A stretch of DNA of 64,000 nt from Leptidea sinapis (taxonomy: Eukaryota > Arthropoda > Insecta > Lepidoptera > Pieridae), in contig NC_066267.1 of the NCBI RefSeq assembly GCF_905404315.1, positions 758,501-822,500 on the forward strand, read 5' to 3'. The position numbers were made by a program, and so were the translations under genes. Shown piece after piece: positions 42,718-52,979 of this stretch; position 1 is the first letter of the stretch; each line of letters starts with the position of its first letter. The notes beneath the pieces are model-generated. The model saw nothing but the letters and a program-made list of their open reading frames with translations, had not been told where the DNA came from and did not search any database.

Positions 42718-42845
42718 TTTTTTTTATGGAGTAAGAAGGACAAAACGAGCGTACGGGTCACCTGGTGTTAAGTGATCACCGCCGCCCACATTATCTTTCA
42801 ACACCAAATCACAGGAGCGTTGCCGGCCTTTAAGGAAGTTTAAAT
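42718..42845 (-). repeat. L1 LINE 3'-tail fragment
   Basis: T run, ATGGAGTAAGAAGGACAAAA, CGAGCGTACGGGTCACCTGG, GTTAAGTGATCACCGCCGCC, CACAGGAGCGTTGCCGGCCT and TTAAGGAAG. Reverse of the 52.4-kb LINE end. It is joined almost directly to S1 on the right. Confidence 0.8.
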
Positions 42846-42863
42846 TGTACAATATGTCTAATA

Positions 42864-43149
42864 TCCACTGGGAGGTTCCTCTACACAGGAAGCCGGCTAG
42901 GTTATGGGTACCACAACGGCGCCTATTTCTGAAGCAGTAATGTGTAAACATTACTGTGTTTCGGTCGGAAAGGCGCCGTATCTGGTGAAATTACTGGGCA
43001 AATGAGACTTAACTTCTTATCTTATCAATTGTAATGCTGCTCAGAATTTTTGGGTTTATCAAGAATCCTGAGTGGCACTGACTGACATTGTAATGGGCAG
43101 GGCGTATCTATTACCATCAGCTGAACGTCATGCTCGTCTCGTCCCTAAT
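42864..43149 (+). repeat. S1 SINE-like repeat with internal deletion
   Basis: TCCACTGGGAGGTTCCTCTA to CATGCTCGTCTCGTCCCTAA. About 30 bp around the CTCAAGGTGACGAGCG segment are missing near 43024, and an extra ACTG is repeated near 43080. Confidence 0.85.
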
Positions 43150-43462
43150 TAAATAGTGAATAAATGGAGCGCATGAAAACAAGTCCGGCTTCTAACTACC
43201 AATCCTTTCACCTGTCAATGCAATTCCACTATGGTATTTACAGAATCCAGATAAGCTAAAGTGAATCGGATTTAATCTAGTGAAGGAATACAATCAGATG
43301 TGAGACCTGGATGTAAGTTAAGTGTATTAAATTTTACTGAGATCTGGAAAGGCTTAAGTGGATTGATCGTGGGTGTGACGTTTCACTTGTTGTAATTTGT
43401 AATGACCCACTATTTTTATATTATCTATTGCTGTTAAATGCAGATTGTAACTACATATTTAA

Positions 43463-43700
43463 AAAAAAACAGCTTGCACTCCGGGAGTGAAAACTTGAAC
43501 ATTAACGTTGTGCATTTTTGAATATTTTGGAATGGTAAGAGAATAATTTGGAACAAATTGCTTTATTTATCAGTTTAAAAGTATTAGCATTTTTGTGGTT
43601 GAATACAATATTCATTTATTGCGCAATCGTTTATATTAATGACAATTTATATTACATAAAAAAATTAATAAGTCATTAAAATTACAATTATTTTACTTTA
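43463..43700 (+). repeat. MG element, copy I (5' part)
   Basis: AGCTTGCACTCCGGGAGTGA, AAACTTGAACATTAACGTTG TGCATTTTT, GCTTTATTTATCAGTTTAAA, TATTCATTTATTGCGCAATC. The rest of the family sequence is missing. Confidence 0.65.
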
Positions 43701-44308
43701 AAAAGATGTGTTTTGATTTTATATTATGTAGGTAAAAAATAAGTCTATTGATATAAATGAAGATGACAATAAACTGACTGTATATAAATATAACATATAT
43801 TTGCAAGAACCACATGCTTCTGTTAATAATTAAGAAGATACAAATAATAATTAAAAATAATTGATACATATATTTAATTTAAATCATCATTATAATAAAA
43901 CAGTAGGCTTGAAAAATATATTGGTTTTTTTATTTTTACCTGAAGAATTGTTTATTGTTTTGAAAGGATATTTTTTTTTTCAGAAAATTATACCAAGCGT
44001 ACAAACAAACAAAAACATTTTTATTTCGTAGGTAAATTGCATTACACTTGAAATATGACATTTTTTTCTTACATCTCGTTCGGAAGGCAGATTTCTTTAG
44101 AGAAGAACGAGCAAAAAACTCTAAGGTAGCTCTTTTCAAAACAGAATGGTATTACAGATTCTTATTTTCAATTTAATTTTAAATCATTTCACAAGATATG
44201 CAAAGTGATGCAACAAAATACACAAACGTCGATTACGAAATGCCTTACACGAGTAAGTCAAAAAAATAAAGAAAAGATAAAGTTATAGTTATTGAGTACA
44301 TACTTACG
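43701..44308. other. No gene recognised
   Basis: Very A/T-rich; a 67-codon minus frame (44139-43936) is basic and has no domain. Confidence 0.35.
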
Positions 44309-44597
44309 GCCGTTCCCAATACACTATAATATAGAAAGAGATAAATTACTACCTTCTACTGTCAGTAATTAGCTGTCCCATATCTGAAGCTGTCTCAATA
44401 TACCCGATAAGTTATTCTTATCGCCTTATATTGGAACACGTGAATTGCAATTTCCATACAAACTTTATATCGCTGGTAAGCTATACGTCATCCCATTGAC
44501 AGACAGCGTGCACGGATAAGGTGAGTTACCGTCGATCAGTTTATTGGGACAGAAAAGTCTACGATAGTTACGATTTCTATCTGAAGTAAGATAGACT
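44309..44597 (-). mobile_element. MC MITE-like element, copy D
   Basis: The left end ACGGCCGTTCCCAATACACT, TACTACCTTCTACTGTCAGT, CAATATACCCGATAAGTTAT, GTAAGCTATACGTCATCCCA, GACAGAAAAGTCTACGATAG, ending GACTGAATATT; the last few bases of the right end are lost. Inverted relative to copy C. Confidence 0.7.
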
Positions 44598-44898
44598 GAA
44601 TATTATTAAAGTAAAATACAGAAGATGCATCAATCCAAATATACCGTAAATAAAATAAAGGCATATTTTCAGTTTAATTATGCAGGACAGGACACGTAAA
44701 CTTGGAAAGTCTATACTATCACAGCTTGAACATTATTATCCTAACGGCTTATTTTAAATTCTTGATTCCGACTGCATAGTTTTCGCTGAAATCTTTATTG
44801 TAGCTCGTTTAAGTTCTTTCAACTATGCAACAAGAGAGCAAATAAATAAGTTTATGTCTGCATCATGAATTCTTTTGATGACATTGAATATATTAATT
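44598..44898. other. No gene recognised
   Basis: A/T-rich, without support for a feature. Confidence 0.4.
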
Positions 44899-45128
44899 GT
44901 TTTTTTTAATGTAAATACCAGACGTTCAGCTGATGGTAATTGATACGCCTTGCCCATTACAATGCAGTGCCGCTCCGGATTCTTGAGATCCCAAAAATTC
45001 TAAGCGATACTACAATTGCGCTCGTCACCTTGAGACATAAGATGTTAAGTCTAATTTGCCAAGTAATTTCACTAGCCACGGCGCCCTTTACACCGAAACA
45101 CAGTATTGTTTACACATTACTGCTTAAC
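44899..45128 (-). repeat. S1 SINE-like repeat, head missing
   Basis: T run, CCAGACGTTCAGCTGATGGT, GTGCCGCTCCGGATTCTTG, CACCTTGAGACATAAGATGT, ends in the CACATTACTGCTTAAC segment; the GGCGCC...CTCCC part is absent. Confidence 0.85.
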
Positions 45129-45399
45129 TAAATGTTCGATACGACACAAATATTACAAAATCTTGAATCCGTTCTATTCACATCGGAGGCGCATATTTTC
45201 GAATGTGTTTTATTAAGTGATAATAATTACATTTTTAATATAAATATATGAATTTGAATAGTTATATTATTGAAAAATTAAGATGTTAATGAATTTGTTA
45301 CACCTTTAGACTGTCAATATATTAAGAGAGATCCACTGCGGTGAGTCAAATGACCCCTTAAATGGCCATGAGAATTATGTGCATTTAAGTCAAATTAAA

Positions 45400-45880
45400 A
45401 TAATGGGGTATATGCAAATATTGGGGTTGAGTAGGCATTCTACTGTAAAGTAGATCCTGTAGATGAATACAAGATTTTTACTCGAACGGTTGGCACAGTT
45501 GGTTAGAGCACCCGCACGGAACGCCGGAGGTCGTGGATTCGAGTCCCGCATCGTTCATAAAATTTTGTTTTTCAAACTTTTGTTGTGTATTAATCCTATA
45601 AGTGAGGGTTATCACTATAAAAATATAACATATTGTTTAGATTTTTCTCAAGTCAATTTCCTAATATGCAAAAATTGGGTTTGAGCAGGCTAGCAACTGT
45701 AGATCCTGTAGATGAAGCCACAACCTTAGAGTTGAACAAAGCAAACAAGATTTTTTAACGATACGTTGGTTGGCTCAGTTGGTTAGAGCACCGGCTCGGA
45801 ACGCCGGAGGGGGGTTCGAGTACCCCATCGTTCATAAAATTTTGTTTTTCAAATTTTATTTGTGTATTCAAAAATTCGTT
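45400..45880 (+). repeat. T tandem repeat, 280-bp period, two tRNA-like units
   Basis: Two units with heads at 45484 and 45764. Each is followed by ATCGTTCATAAAATTTTGTT; the first continues with TAATCCTATAAGTGAGGGTT ATCACT, AATATGCAAAAATTGGG and CTGTAGATCCTGTAGATGAA. The first unit lacks the AACCTTAGAGTTGAACAAAG lead that the second has. Same family as 11.1 kb. Confidence 0.8.
45484..45557 (+). repeat. tRNA-like cloverleaf in T unit
   Basis: 74 nt: acceptor GAACGGT/ATCGTTC, D arm with GGTTAGAGC, anticodon arm CCCGC-ACGGAAC-GCCGG (one C-C mismatch), variable AGGTC, T stem GTGGA/TCCCGC region, discriminator A. The boxes are TGGCACAGTTGG and GATTCGAGTCC. C at position 33 argues against a decoding tRNA. 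The open frame across it (LAQLVRAPARNAGGRGFESR) is the familiar spurious translation of tRNA-like DNA. Confidence 0.7.
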
Positions 45881-45941
45881 TTTAAAAATAAATAATAAAT
45901 TAAAGTCATCGACTTAACGCCAAGATAAATTACATGAAGAT

Positions 45942-46010
45942 TTTTTTTATGAAAGTAAGAGACGAGGCGAGCAGGACGTTCAGCTGATGGTTATAAATAC
46001 ACCCTGCCCA
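45942..46010 (-). repeat. S1 tail fragment
   Basis: T run, ATGAAAGTAAGAGACGAGGC, GAGCAGGACGTTCAGCTGAT and CACCCTGCCCA; the rest is missing. Confidence 0.7.
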
Positions 46011-46154
46011 AAGTTGAAAAAGTTCAAAAAACTTCCACAATGGCGCTGGTGTAGGCACAGGGTATAGTATGAAGTATGGTGAATGTAGCAATTGTAAACG
46101 AATTGAATTTTAATCTTATCGTTGATATCAATAGGGAGTATTTTTTGATCCTCT

Positions 46155-46386
46155 TATCTTAGATAATTTATACGTCTAGATAGACTATGACAGCTACTAA
46201 AACGTCAATAAAAAATAATTATACCGTTAACCTCTATTTTGCACGCACACTAACACAAAGTGACAAACAAATCACGAGTGGAAGACGTATATTGTCACGC
46301 ACACTATAGTAATAAACCTGGCCTGTTTTCATTGGTTGTCTAACAGCTAGAGGCTATATCTAGAGGTATAAATTATCTAAGATATT
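46155..46386. mobile_element. ME MITE-like element with about 27-bp TIRs and TA flanks
   Basis: Left TCTTAGATAATTTATACGTC TAGATAG and right, on the other strand, TCTTAGATAATTTATACCTC TAGATATAG, nearly perfect. TA immediately flanks both ends, as for Tc1/mariner or related elements. The interior has GTTAACCTCTATTTTGCACG CACACT and CTGGCCTGTTTTCATTGGTT. Related sequence is at 58690-59120 and 60655-60715. Confidence 0.75.
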
Positions 46387-46547
46387 GTAAGAAATATAAT
46401 AATAATTTTACAAACCGTAAAAACAAATAAATTATATTTTAATATCTTGAGTTTTCTTCTTTTAGTCAATCCTGAAGAATTATGGTCTTACCTGAAACAA
46501 GAATTACAATAAATTCGTTTTTAATTTCAAACATAAGCGTAAAATTT

Positions 46548-46880
46548 AATGAGACTTAACATCATATCCGTCAAAGTGGCACTGGTGGCACACCAATAGT
46601 TGCGCCTGTAGCGACAATTCACGCCAAGGTCACCGCATGACACAACGGGCTCGGGTTACAACATAATTTATTGCTCTTCAAGTGTTTGGGTTTCAGAATT
46701 TTCGAGGTTTTACAAGATTGTTGAGCGGCATGGCATTATAATGGACAGGGCGTATTAATTACCATCAGCTAAACGTCCTGCTCGCCTTATCCCTTGTTTC
46801 ATAAAAATAAACTCAAAATTTGGATTTTCTAGAATCCTGAGGAGTAATTGTAATTGTAACGGATAGAGCATTACGTTATC
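46548..46880 (+). repeat. S1 fragments, decayed
   Basis: 46548-46580 (AATGAGACTTAACATCATAT) and 46690-46808 (TTTCGAGGTTTTACAAGATT, GAGCGGCATGGCATTATAAT, CAGCTAAACGTCCTGCTCGC). A further scrap is at 46826-46880 (TTTTCTAGAATCCTGAGGAG). Confidence 0.6.
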
Positions 46881-47059
46881 AACATTTTTAAAACGTTTAA
46901 AAAAAACGCAAATTAGCGATTCGTCAGTATTAAGAAATCCATACATGAGTAAAGAAAAATAAAATAGTTTTCCTTTGTTTTAAAAAACAACAAAACTTAA
47001 ATCATTTGTATGATTGAAATATGTTATTCGACTAAAATTACTCGATTAAAATTACGATT

Positions 47060-47407
47060 ATGGATTTAAACGTATTGGCTTTTGAAATAATAGAAATCGA
47101 CAAACTGGACGATTTTATCTATGACAAATTTTTTCAAACGCTATCATCCTCCGGTTTCTTCGACTATAAATCATTCATATTATACAAAACGAGAATTAAG
47201 CTCAGAAATATTACCAGCACTGCCATGAAAACACAATTTATAATTTCCAGTCAAGTCACGCTTCATTCGCAACGTATAAAAACTAAATATAATCGAATAT
47301 TCGATTCAAATCGGCAGGATATCGACGCATTGCCAGCTCTAATGGGGCGGAATTATTCCGAAATCGATTTCTGGATGAAGAATCAGTCGCAACAGGGGCG
47401 CTTATGA
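47060..47407 (+). CDS. Unexplained 115-aa open frame
   Basis: ATG at 47060 to TGA at 47405-47407. The predicted protein is soluble and mixed-charge: MDLNVLAFEIIEIDKLDDFI start, aromatic-rich DKFFQTLSSSGFFDYKSF, then a Thr/Lys/Arg-rich part and C-terminal ALMGRNYSEIDFWMKNQSQ. No signal peptide, membrane segment or known motif. It does not fall in any repeat seen here and its G/C is above the flanks. It could be a lineage-specific gene, an exon, or a remnant of an old transposon; no promoter or splice evidence. Confidence 0.22.
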   Translation: MDLNVLAFEIIEIDKLDDFIYDKFFQTLSSSGFFDYKSFILYKTRIKLRNITSTAMKTQFIISSQVTLHSQRIKTKYNRIFDSNRQDIDALPALMGRNYSEIDFWMKNQSQQGRL

Positions 47408-47739
47408 TATATTGGAGGGAAAGAACTACAATGCTATTCCGAAAAGCATTTAAGTATAAAAATTGTTACTACGAAGTTCCATATTTGAATAATGTCTTAC
47501 AATTCGTCAAAAGGTCGTTGCAAGCTTTTTTACAGTTTTGATAATGCTATGTTTTTATTCTTTACAGTTCCGAAGGTTAACCAAATGACAAATTATAACG
47601 AATGCTCCTTTGTTCGACCACCTATCCGTCTTTCTGTGTGTAAGATTAAAATGTCAGAGTAAAATACCTCGAAATTATATTATATAAACTAAAATTATGA
47701 TTTACAAAATGGCGACTCCAAAAATTACAATAATCGTAA
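47408..47739. other. No gene recognised
   Basis: A/T-rich; nothing supportable. Confidence 0.4.
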
Positions 47740-48340
47740 CTAGAATAAGATTAATTAATTAGATTGTATAAAAATACGCAATTATTTTTATACTTTTTAG
47801 TGCGCATTATATCTATTGTTTTGGAATAGTGTTTTTGAAGGTTGTTTTACTGTTAATTTTATTTTATTTTATGATTTTTAGTGAATTTGAAGTACTCACA
47901 AGGACACTAACTAACAATTATCTAAATATGTGTAGTACGTATGTGTGTTTTGCAATTTGATTACAGACAGTGTTCCGTTACTTTGTCATGGATTCCATAT
48001 TCAGAACCTAACCAAACTCTCACCAAACTATCTTTGAAGTATAGGCTTTCCAATAAAAAAAAATCATCAAAATCGGTTGGCGCGATATTGAGTTATTCGT
48101 AAATTAATCATCCACTTTGCTATACGTATGTATTGCAAAATTTAAGACTTTTATGGTTTTCTCATGGATTCCTCATGGATATCTGGAATTACAATGGGAC
48201 CACTCGGGAAGCACCACCTTTAAAAAAAAAAGAATTATCAAAATCGGTTCACCCAGTCGAAAGTTTTGAGGTAACATACATAAAAAATAAAAAAATACCG
48301 ACGAATTGAGAACCTCCACCTTTTTTGAAGTCGGTTAAAA
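47740..48340 (-). repeat. D repeat, long copy
   Basis: The ends and body match the 13.2-13.5 kb copy in part: AGATTAATTAATTAGATTGT, GTTTTGGAATAGTGTTTTTG, GGGACCACTCGGGAAGCACC, ATTATCAAAATCGGTTCACC, CAGTCGAAAGTTTTGAGG and CCACCTTTTTTGAAGTCGGT. It is the longest D copy (about 600 bp), without coding content. Confidence 0.55.
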
Positions 48341-48477
48341 AAGGGATAAACTTTAAAAAACTCAAAAGAGTAGTAGATTATAATAGATGCAGCAAACACT
48401 GTAAATGCAATATTAAGTTATTAATCTATACATATTTTATCAATATTATTTTAAAGAAACATTATATAACGAGACGT

Positions 48478-48606
48478 GGAGAATGTACAAATCTCGCCTC
48501 AATAAGGCTACTGGCAACCCAACCGCTCGCGCTGGCAGCTATTACGGTCAACGGATCAGTCTAGCTATCCATCGTGGAAAAGCTGCCAGTATTCTTGGTA
48601 CGATTC
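48478..48606 (+). pseudogene. Transposon ORF fragment (GSYYGQRISLAI type)
   Basis: The frame reads TWRMYKSRLNKATGNPTARA, GSYYGQRISLAIHRGKAASI, LGTIP. It is the same segment as 15020-14880 (minus), which reads WRMYK...SRLNRATG.PSAGSYFGQRISLAI...AASILGT. The alignment without frame breaks at two separate loci shows that it derives from a real protein. It is an isolated, dead piece. Confidence 0.65.
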
Positions 48607-51282
48607 CTATTGATAGTTATAATTCAATGTAATCATAGTATTGTAAACATTTGTTTTATTTAAATACATTTATAAAACGATATTTATAAGCTTACAATAA
48701 AAATTAAATATATTTTACATATTAGAAGTTGGTTTTATCTTATTGTCTAGCTGTTCATTTATTTATTTAATAGGACAACTAATAAATTACTCTATTTAAA
48801 TGGAAAATTTAAGTAACTAATTATGATATAATTAGCAATACATACTTAATTCAATTACAAGTTACTCAGAATAAATATATCTAACTATAAACTAGTCTCG
48901 TTAATATTATTTTTAATTTAATAATAAAGTAGGGTTGATAAAGGAATGAATTTAATTTGTGAACGCTTCCCACTCATCGTGAAGGCTCTATTGCTCATTA
49001 GCAATATTGACATTCCGATGTGTCATACTCCTCGTTATATTTACATTGAGGCTATATGAAGATAGGGGTCAAATATTTTATATGAATTTATACAACATTA
49101 GTGGCCTTTCCGGACTTTACAAACGTGGTAAAAAATCCACGGTGTATACATTGGATTGGATCAAGCAATTGTGGAAGTGGTATAGGAATAATGGTAGACC
49201 CTCACCACGGTACTCCAAGTTTAACCCTTGCCCATGAAGTACTAATTTGTTTTTGGTTTTCGTACTCTATCGTTCGGCTAAGTTTGCAAGCGAACAGTTG
49301 CTTAAAACGTAGTGGATTTCAGTTAACCCTGTTTTTTACAAGATTATAGCCGTCATCTATCAATCTATCAATGACTGCATGTTTTACATAATCGCTTTTT
49401 GGAGTTAACTCCTTAAGAATAGATTTTCATATAAGGCGCCCGGTATGAGAAAAATATGGAGAGTAAAACCTACTCATCAAATGGGATAGTAACGTTTTTG
49501 GTGCGCATAATTTCTTGCGCACCTTTCCCATTTCAGTTGTGTGTGTGTATGTGTGTATATATTATATACTTGTGTGTAGCCAGCATACACAGTCTACTGC
49601 GTGATAGCTTACGCATGTAGTATAATATACCTATTAGGGTGTGCCAAAATGTAACTTCCTTGATGGACCTTTTAAAATTGGAATTTTGAGTTCCGCTTTT
49701 AACAGGTGTTGTGTTTGGGCATTTCATGACATATTTTGAGCGTTAAGGATTTATTTGATTTTTTAATTAATACGCTTTTATTAGCTTCTGCGGTATGTCT
49801 GTTTGTAACCGACGAGTTTCGCTAGGCTGACTACGAATGATATATCCTTGTAACGTATAATGTGTAAGGAACATCATCATTCACCTTTAGTTCTACCATT
49901 TTAAGAGTGATCCTATTTTAATTCAAATAAATTTAATTACAGCGGTGTAACCGTTACTAATAAAAATAATTTACCGAAGAGGATCCAATTATATGCCGAC
50001 ACGGGTAAATTATCCTCGGAATAACGACCCAAGATTTTATTCCGATACACTGAACAAACTCAACACAAGTATTTCCACCTGCAAGTCAATTTAAATTCAG
50101 TTTCCACTGATTTGTAAATTGCTTTTCAGTTTTAATGTTTGTTTATTTATATTCATTTAATTATCGTCATAAATAAATACATTAAGATAAAATTTATTTA
50201 ATAATAAACAGAAGCGTATATATATTTCCAGAAAGGAAATACTAAAAGCTTAGATAACAATAACCTTGACTGATTCTTAGATCAGTTTTATAAATTGCTC
50301 GTGTCGTAGGAATAGTTAAGTATCCGAGCGCCGTAAATTAAGCCGAGAGTGTAGTGAACAATGCCTACGCGTTTCAAGTGTTTTCGATTTTTAATTTACT
50401 TATTATAAGTATGTTGATTAAATGAAACATTTAATTATTCTAACATAAAGCATCATTAGCATGATTATCTCTCTTCGATTCATACCTTCTGTCAATGTTT
50501 ACACTAATTTTAATACAGCAATTATCAGCTCATAAATATTAAATAAAATAAATCTTTAAGATGAATTCCAATGTAATGTATAAATCTATGCTGAAACTTG
50601 TTAATATCACAAAGAGTAAGTTTAATTTAAAGTTTGGCTATGCATGAACGAGCCATCTTTTTAAAATTCAATTAAAGCCTTCTTCACCTTCAAAAGTCCT
50701 TTCATTTATCAGTTTCATATTGCATAAGACGTCTACTTGTGAATATTTAATGTCCTTTCTGGAAGGCGTACTCTAAATAATTCACGCCGGCCAGACACAA
50801 GACGTGGCAATGACTTTCAAAGGATAGCAACTTCGAGTAAGTGAAATCGTGCAATAAAGACGACTAATGTTGCCAGCTTATTAGAATACGTCTGCTGTCA
50901 TCAATATTCTACTTCTGTATCTTCTATAGTATCAATAAATTCGTTGTTTACTTTGTACCTTACAAAAAACAATGCCAAAAAATTATCCCACGAGAATAGA
51001 AAATCATTGACGTATTTCCTTCAATTCACAATTTTATTTATGAATCGCTAGTTCCTCGCTCCCTACTCCCCGCCACCGGTAGTATTCCTAAATTGATCTG
51101 CTTTCATTAATAAGTATTATATCCATAAGTTAGGAAAGTTTTTTTGAAAAGTTTAATATGCAATAATTTTGTGATTTTCCAGTACAAAAGAAAACTGACT
51201 TCATATTTAATATCTCCTAATTTTTCTCAACGCCTATTTCTTGGTAATTACGTATTAAAAATTAGAGGTTATTTGTATATGA
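48607..51282. other. About 2.7 kb without a recognised gene
   Basis: A/T-rich. Frames at 49007-49349 and 49727-49533 lack domains. GT/TG-rich run at 49537-49556 (GTGTGTGTGTATGTGTGTAT) is a short microsatellite. No member of the window's repeat families was seen. Confidence 0.35.
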
Positions 51283-51455
51283 GAAAAAGTGACGAGATGA
51301 TACCTAGACGATGATTACCTACAATGCAGTACAAGTCAGGAATCTTGAAAAACCCAAAAATTCTGTGCGGTATTACAATTGCGCTCGTCATTTTCACATA
51401 TAGGAGGCTATGTATCAGTAACCCAGGTATTTATTAGCTACGGCGCACTTTACCA
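51283..51455 (-). repeat. S1 fragment, decayed
   Basis: AAAAAGTGACGAGATGATAC, ATGCAGTACAAGTCAGGAAT CTTGAAAAACCC, ATTGCGCTCGTCATTTTCAC and TATTAGCTACGGCGCACTTT, then interrupted by S2. Confidence 0.65.
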
Positions 51456-51457
51456 TG

Positions 51458-51560
51458 ACCATATAGCCCAGTGGTCAGAGACCCTGCGTAGGGGTCCCGA
51501 GTTCGAAACCTGGTGGGTGCAGACATTTATGTGCAAATATTTACATTCCACATGTCCTAA
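51458..51560 (+). repeat. S2 SINE fragment, tRNA-like head
   Basis: ATATAGCCCAGTGGTCAGAG, ACCCTGCGTAGGGGTCCCGA, GTTCGAAACCTGGTGGGTGC and AGACATTTATGTGCAAATAT. The A-box region TAGCCCAGTGG and the B-box region GAGTTCGAAACC are visible. Confidence 0.7.
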
Positions 51561-52085
51561 CGGGAGACCAGCGCTGTGTCACGTACAGAAATAATAATTC
51601 TGAATATTTCTGTTTAATATACTACAATATGTCGTTATTATTTACGCGTACTACTTAACTTTGCGTTACAGATATAAATTTACCTTTATTCTTTGAAAAT
51701 ACAGACATAAATAAAAGGTTATTATAATATTGGAAAAATATATAAGCCGGGCATATGACAACGCTATCACTTCGCGTTATAACATGTAAATTTAAGCGTT
51801 ATCAAATTTTACGAGTTGGAGGGAAGGTCGTAAACAGGACCCGATTCCACTTCGCCAAATCCACGCTAATCATATTATGCAAAGCCAAAACATCATCCCT
51901 CCCGGTCATTAAACTTCTACGATCATACTCAAAGGTTATGTAAGCCTGGTAATTTAAGTGCCATTTATGTTTAAACTCCATTATAAAACGAATTTATTCA
52001 AAAATATATGCTTGTAAATAGATTCGATTTAGCTGTATTTGTAACCTGCCATAATAGCTTACCACAATAATAATAAGCCAATTTT
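51561..52085. other. No gene recognised
   Basis: A 62-codon plus frame at 51755-51943 is basic without a domain. Confidence 0.35.
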
Positions 52086-52099
52086 TTTTTTCCTCGAAT

Positions 52100-52529
52100 T
52101 GTCGGGGACCCAGTACTCTGTGAACGGCTGGATCACTTGGCGTTGCGTAGAGACGTCGCTTCATTGTGTGTCTTCTACCGCATTTATCACGGGGAGTGTT
52201 CCGAAGAGCTGTTTTACCTAATTCCTGCCGCCGAATTCCACCTTCGCACGACACGCCACAAGTTAGGATATCATCCTCACCTCCACAGTGCGGTTTACAA
52301 GGAGCTTTCTTCCACGTACTACAAAGCTGTGGAATGAACTTCCTTGTGCGGTGTTTCCGGGACGATACGACATGGGTACCTTCAAGAAAACCGCGTACAC
52401 CTTCCTTAAAGGCCGGCAACGCTCCTGTGATTCCTCTGGTGTTGCAAGAGAGTATGGGCGGCGGTGATCACTTAACAACAGGTGACCCGTACGCTCGTTT
52501 GTCCTCCTATTCCATAAAAAAAAATATAA
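52100..52529 (+). pseudogene. L1 CR1/Jockey-type LINE ORF2 3' end with 3' UTR
   Basis: Reads IVGDPVLCERLDHLALRRDV, ASLCVFYRIYHGECSEELFY, LIPAAEFHLRTTRHKLGYHP, then, after a frame change near 52318, TKLWNELPCAVFPGRYDMGT, FKKTAYTFLKGRQRSCDSSG and VAREYGRR before TGA at 52465-52467. This is the standard C-terminal tail after the reverse transcriptase domain in these LINEs. The 3' UTR CACTTAACAACAGGTGACCC, GTACGCTCGTTTGTCCTCC ends in an A run at 52529. The catalytic region is absent, so the copy is 5' truncated and dead. It is the most informative L1 copy and sets the reading of the others. Confidence 0.85.
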
Positions 52530-52650
52530 TAGTTGAGGCTATCAGACTGTGGAATGCTCTTACTATTAATGTAACAAAAGCTCAGACGCTCAATGCACTT
52601 AAAAACTTAATAAAAAACTATATTTTCTTGCAACTAGTAGTTTACTGAAA
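52530..52650 (+). pseudogene. Second LINE ORF2 C-terminal scrap
   Basis: Immediately after the L1 A run: VEAIRLWNALTINVTKAQTL, NALKNLIKNYIFLQLVVY and TGA at 52646-52648. The RLWNxLP...A.(S/T).NAFKN.L pattern is that of another Jockey/CR1-like ORF2 end. L1 therefore seems to have inserted into an older LINE. Confidence 0.6.
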
Positions 52651-52687
52651 ATTTATGTTATTTATTTATAACTATTATATAAGCTAT

Positions 52688-52692
52688 ATAAC

Positions 52693-52745
<53 letters not shown>

Positions 52746-52746
52746 C
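52688..52746. repeat. (TA)n microsatellite
   Basis: A run of about 50 bp of alternating T and A with one CATA interruption at its start. It follows the older LINE tail. Confidence 0.95.
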
Positions 52747-52979
52747 TGGCTGGTCTTCATCTTAACTTTATCAAGTAACTAACTCATCTAACAGAAATAC
52801 AATTCAAAAATCATTTAAGAATTATTTTTGTAACGCCTCTTAAGCTTACACGTGTTTCATTTAAAGAATGATTAAAACACAAAGCTTAATCAAAGAAAAT
52901 ATTTTTCACAGAAAATTAAATAGCTTGAGTTAAGCTTCTAGCTTTGGCCCGACATTAATTTAAAAACAATTACTCAGAG

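Noticed and set aside
45463..45684. 73-residue frame LERLAQLVRAPARNAGGRGFESR...
   Set aside because: This is the well-known spurious translation of a tRNA-like sequence, not a protein gene.
49537..49600. Possible CRISPR or satellite array around the GT-rich run
   Set aside because: Only a short TG/TA microsatellite; no repeat-spacer structure.
51994..52419. 141-residue minus frame
   Set aside because: Antisense shadow of the L1 LINE coding sequence; no domain of its own.
52166..52648. 160-residue plus frame
   Set aside because: It runs through the L1 ORF2 end and its 3' UTR in a wrong frame; the real LINE frame reads LRRDVASLC and then TKLWNELP.
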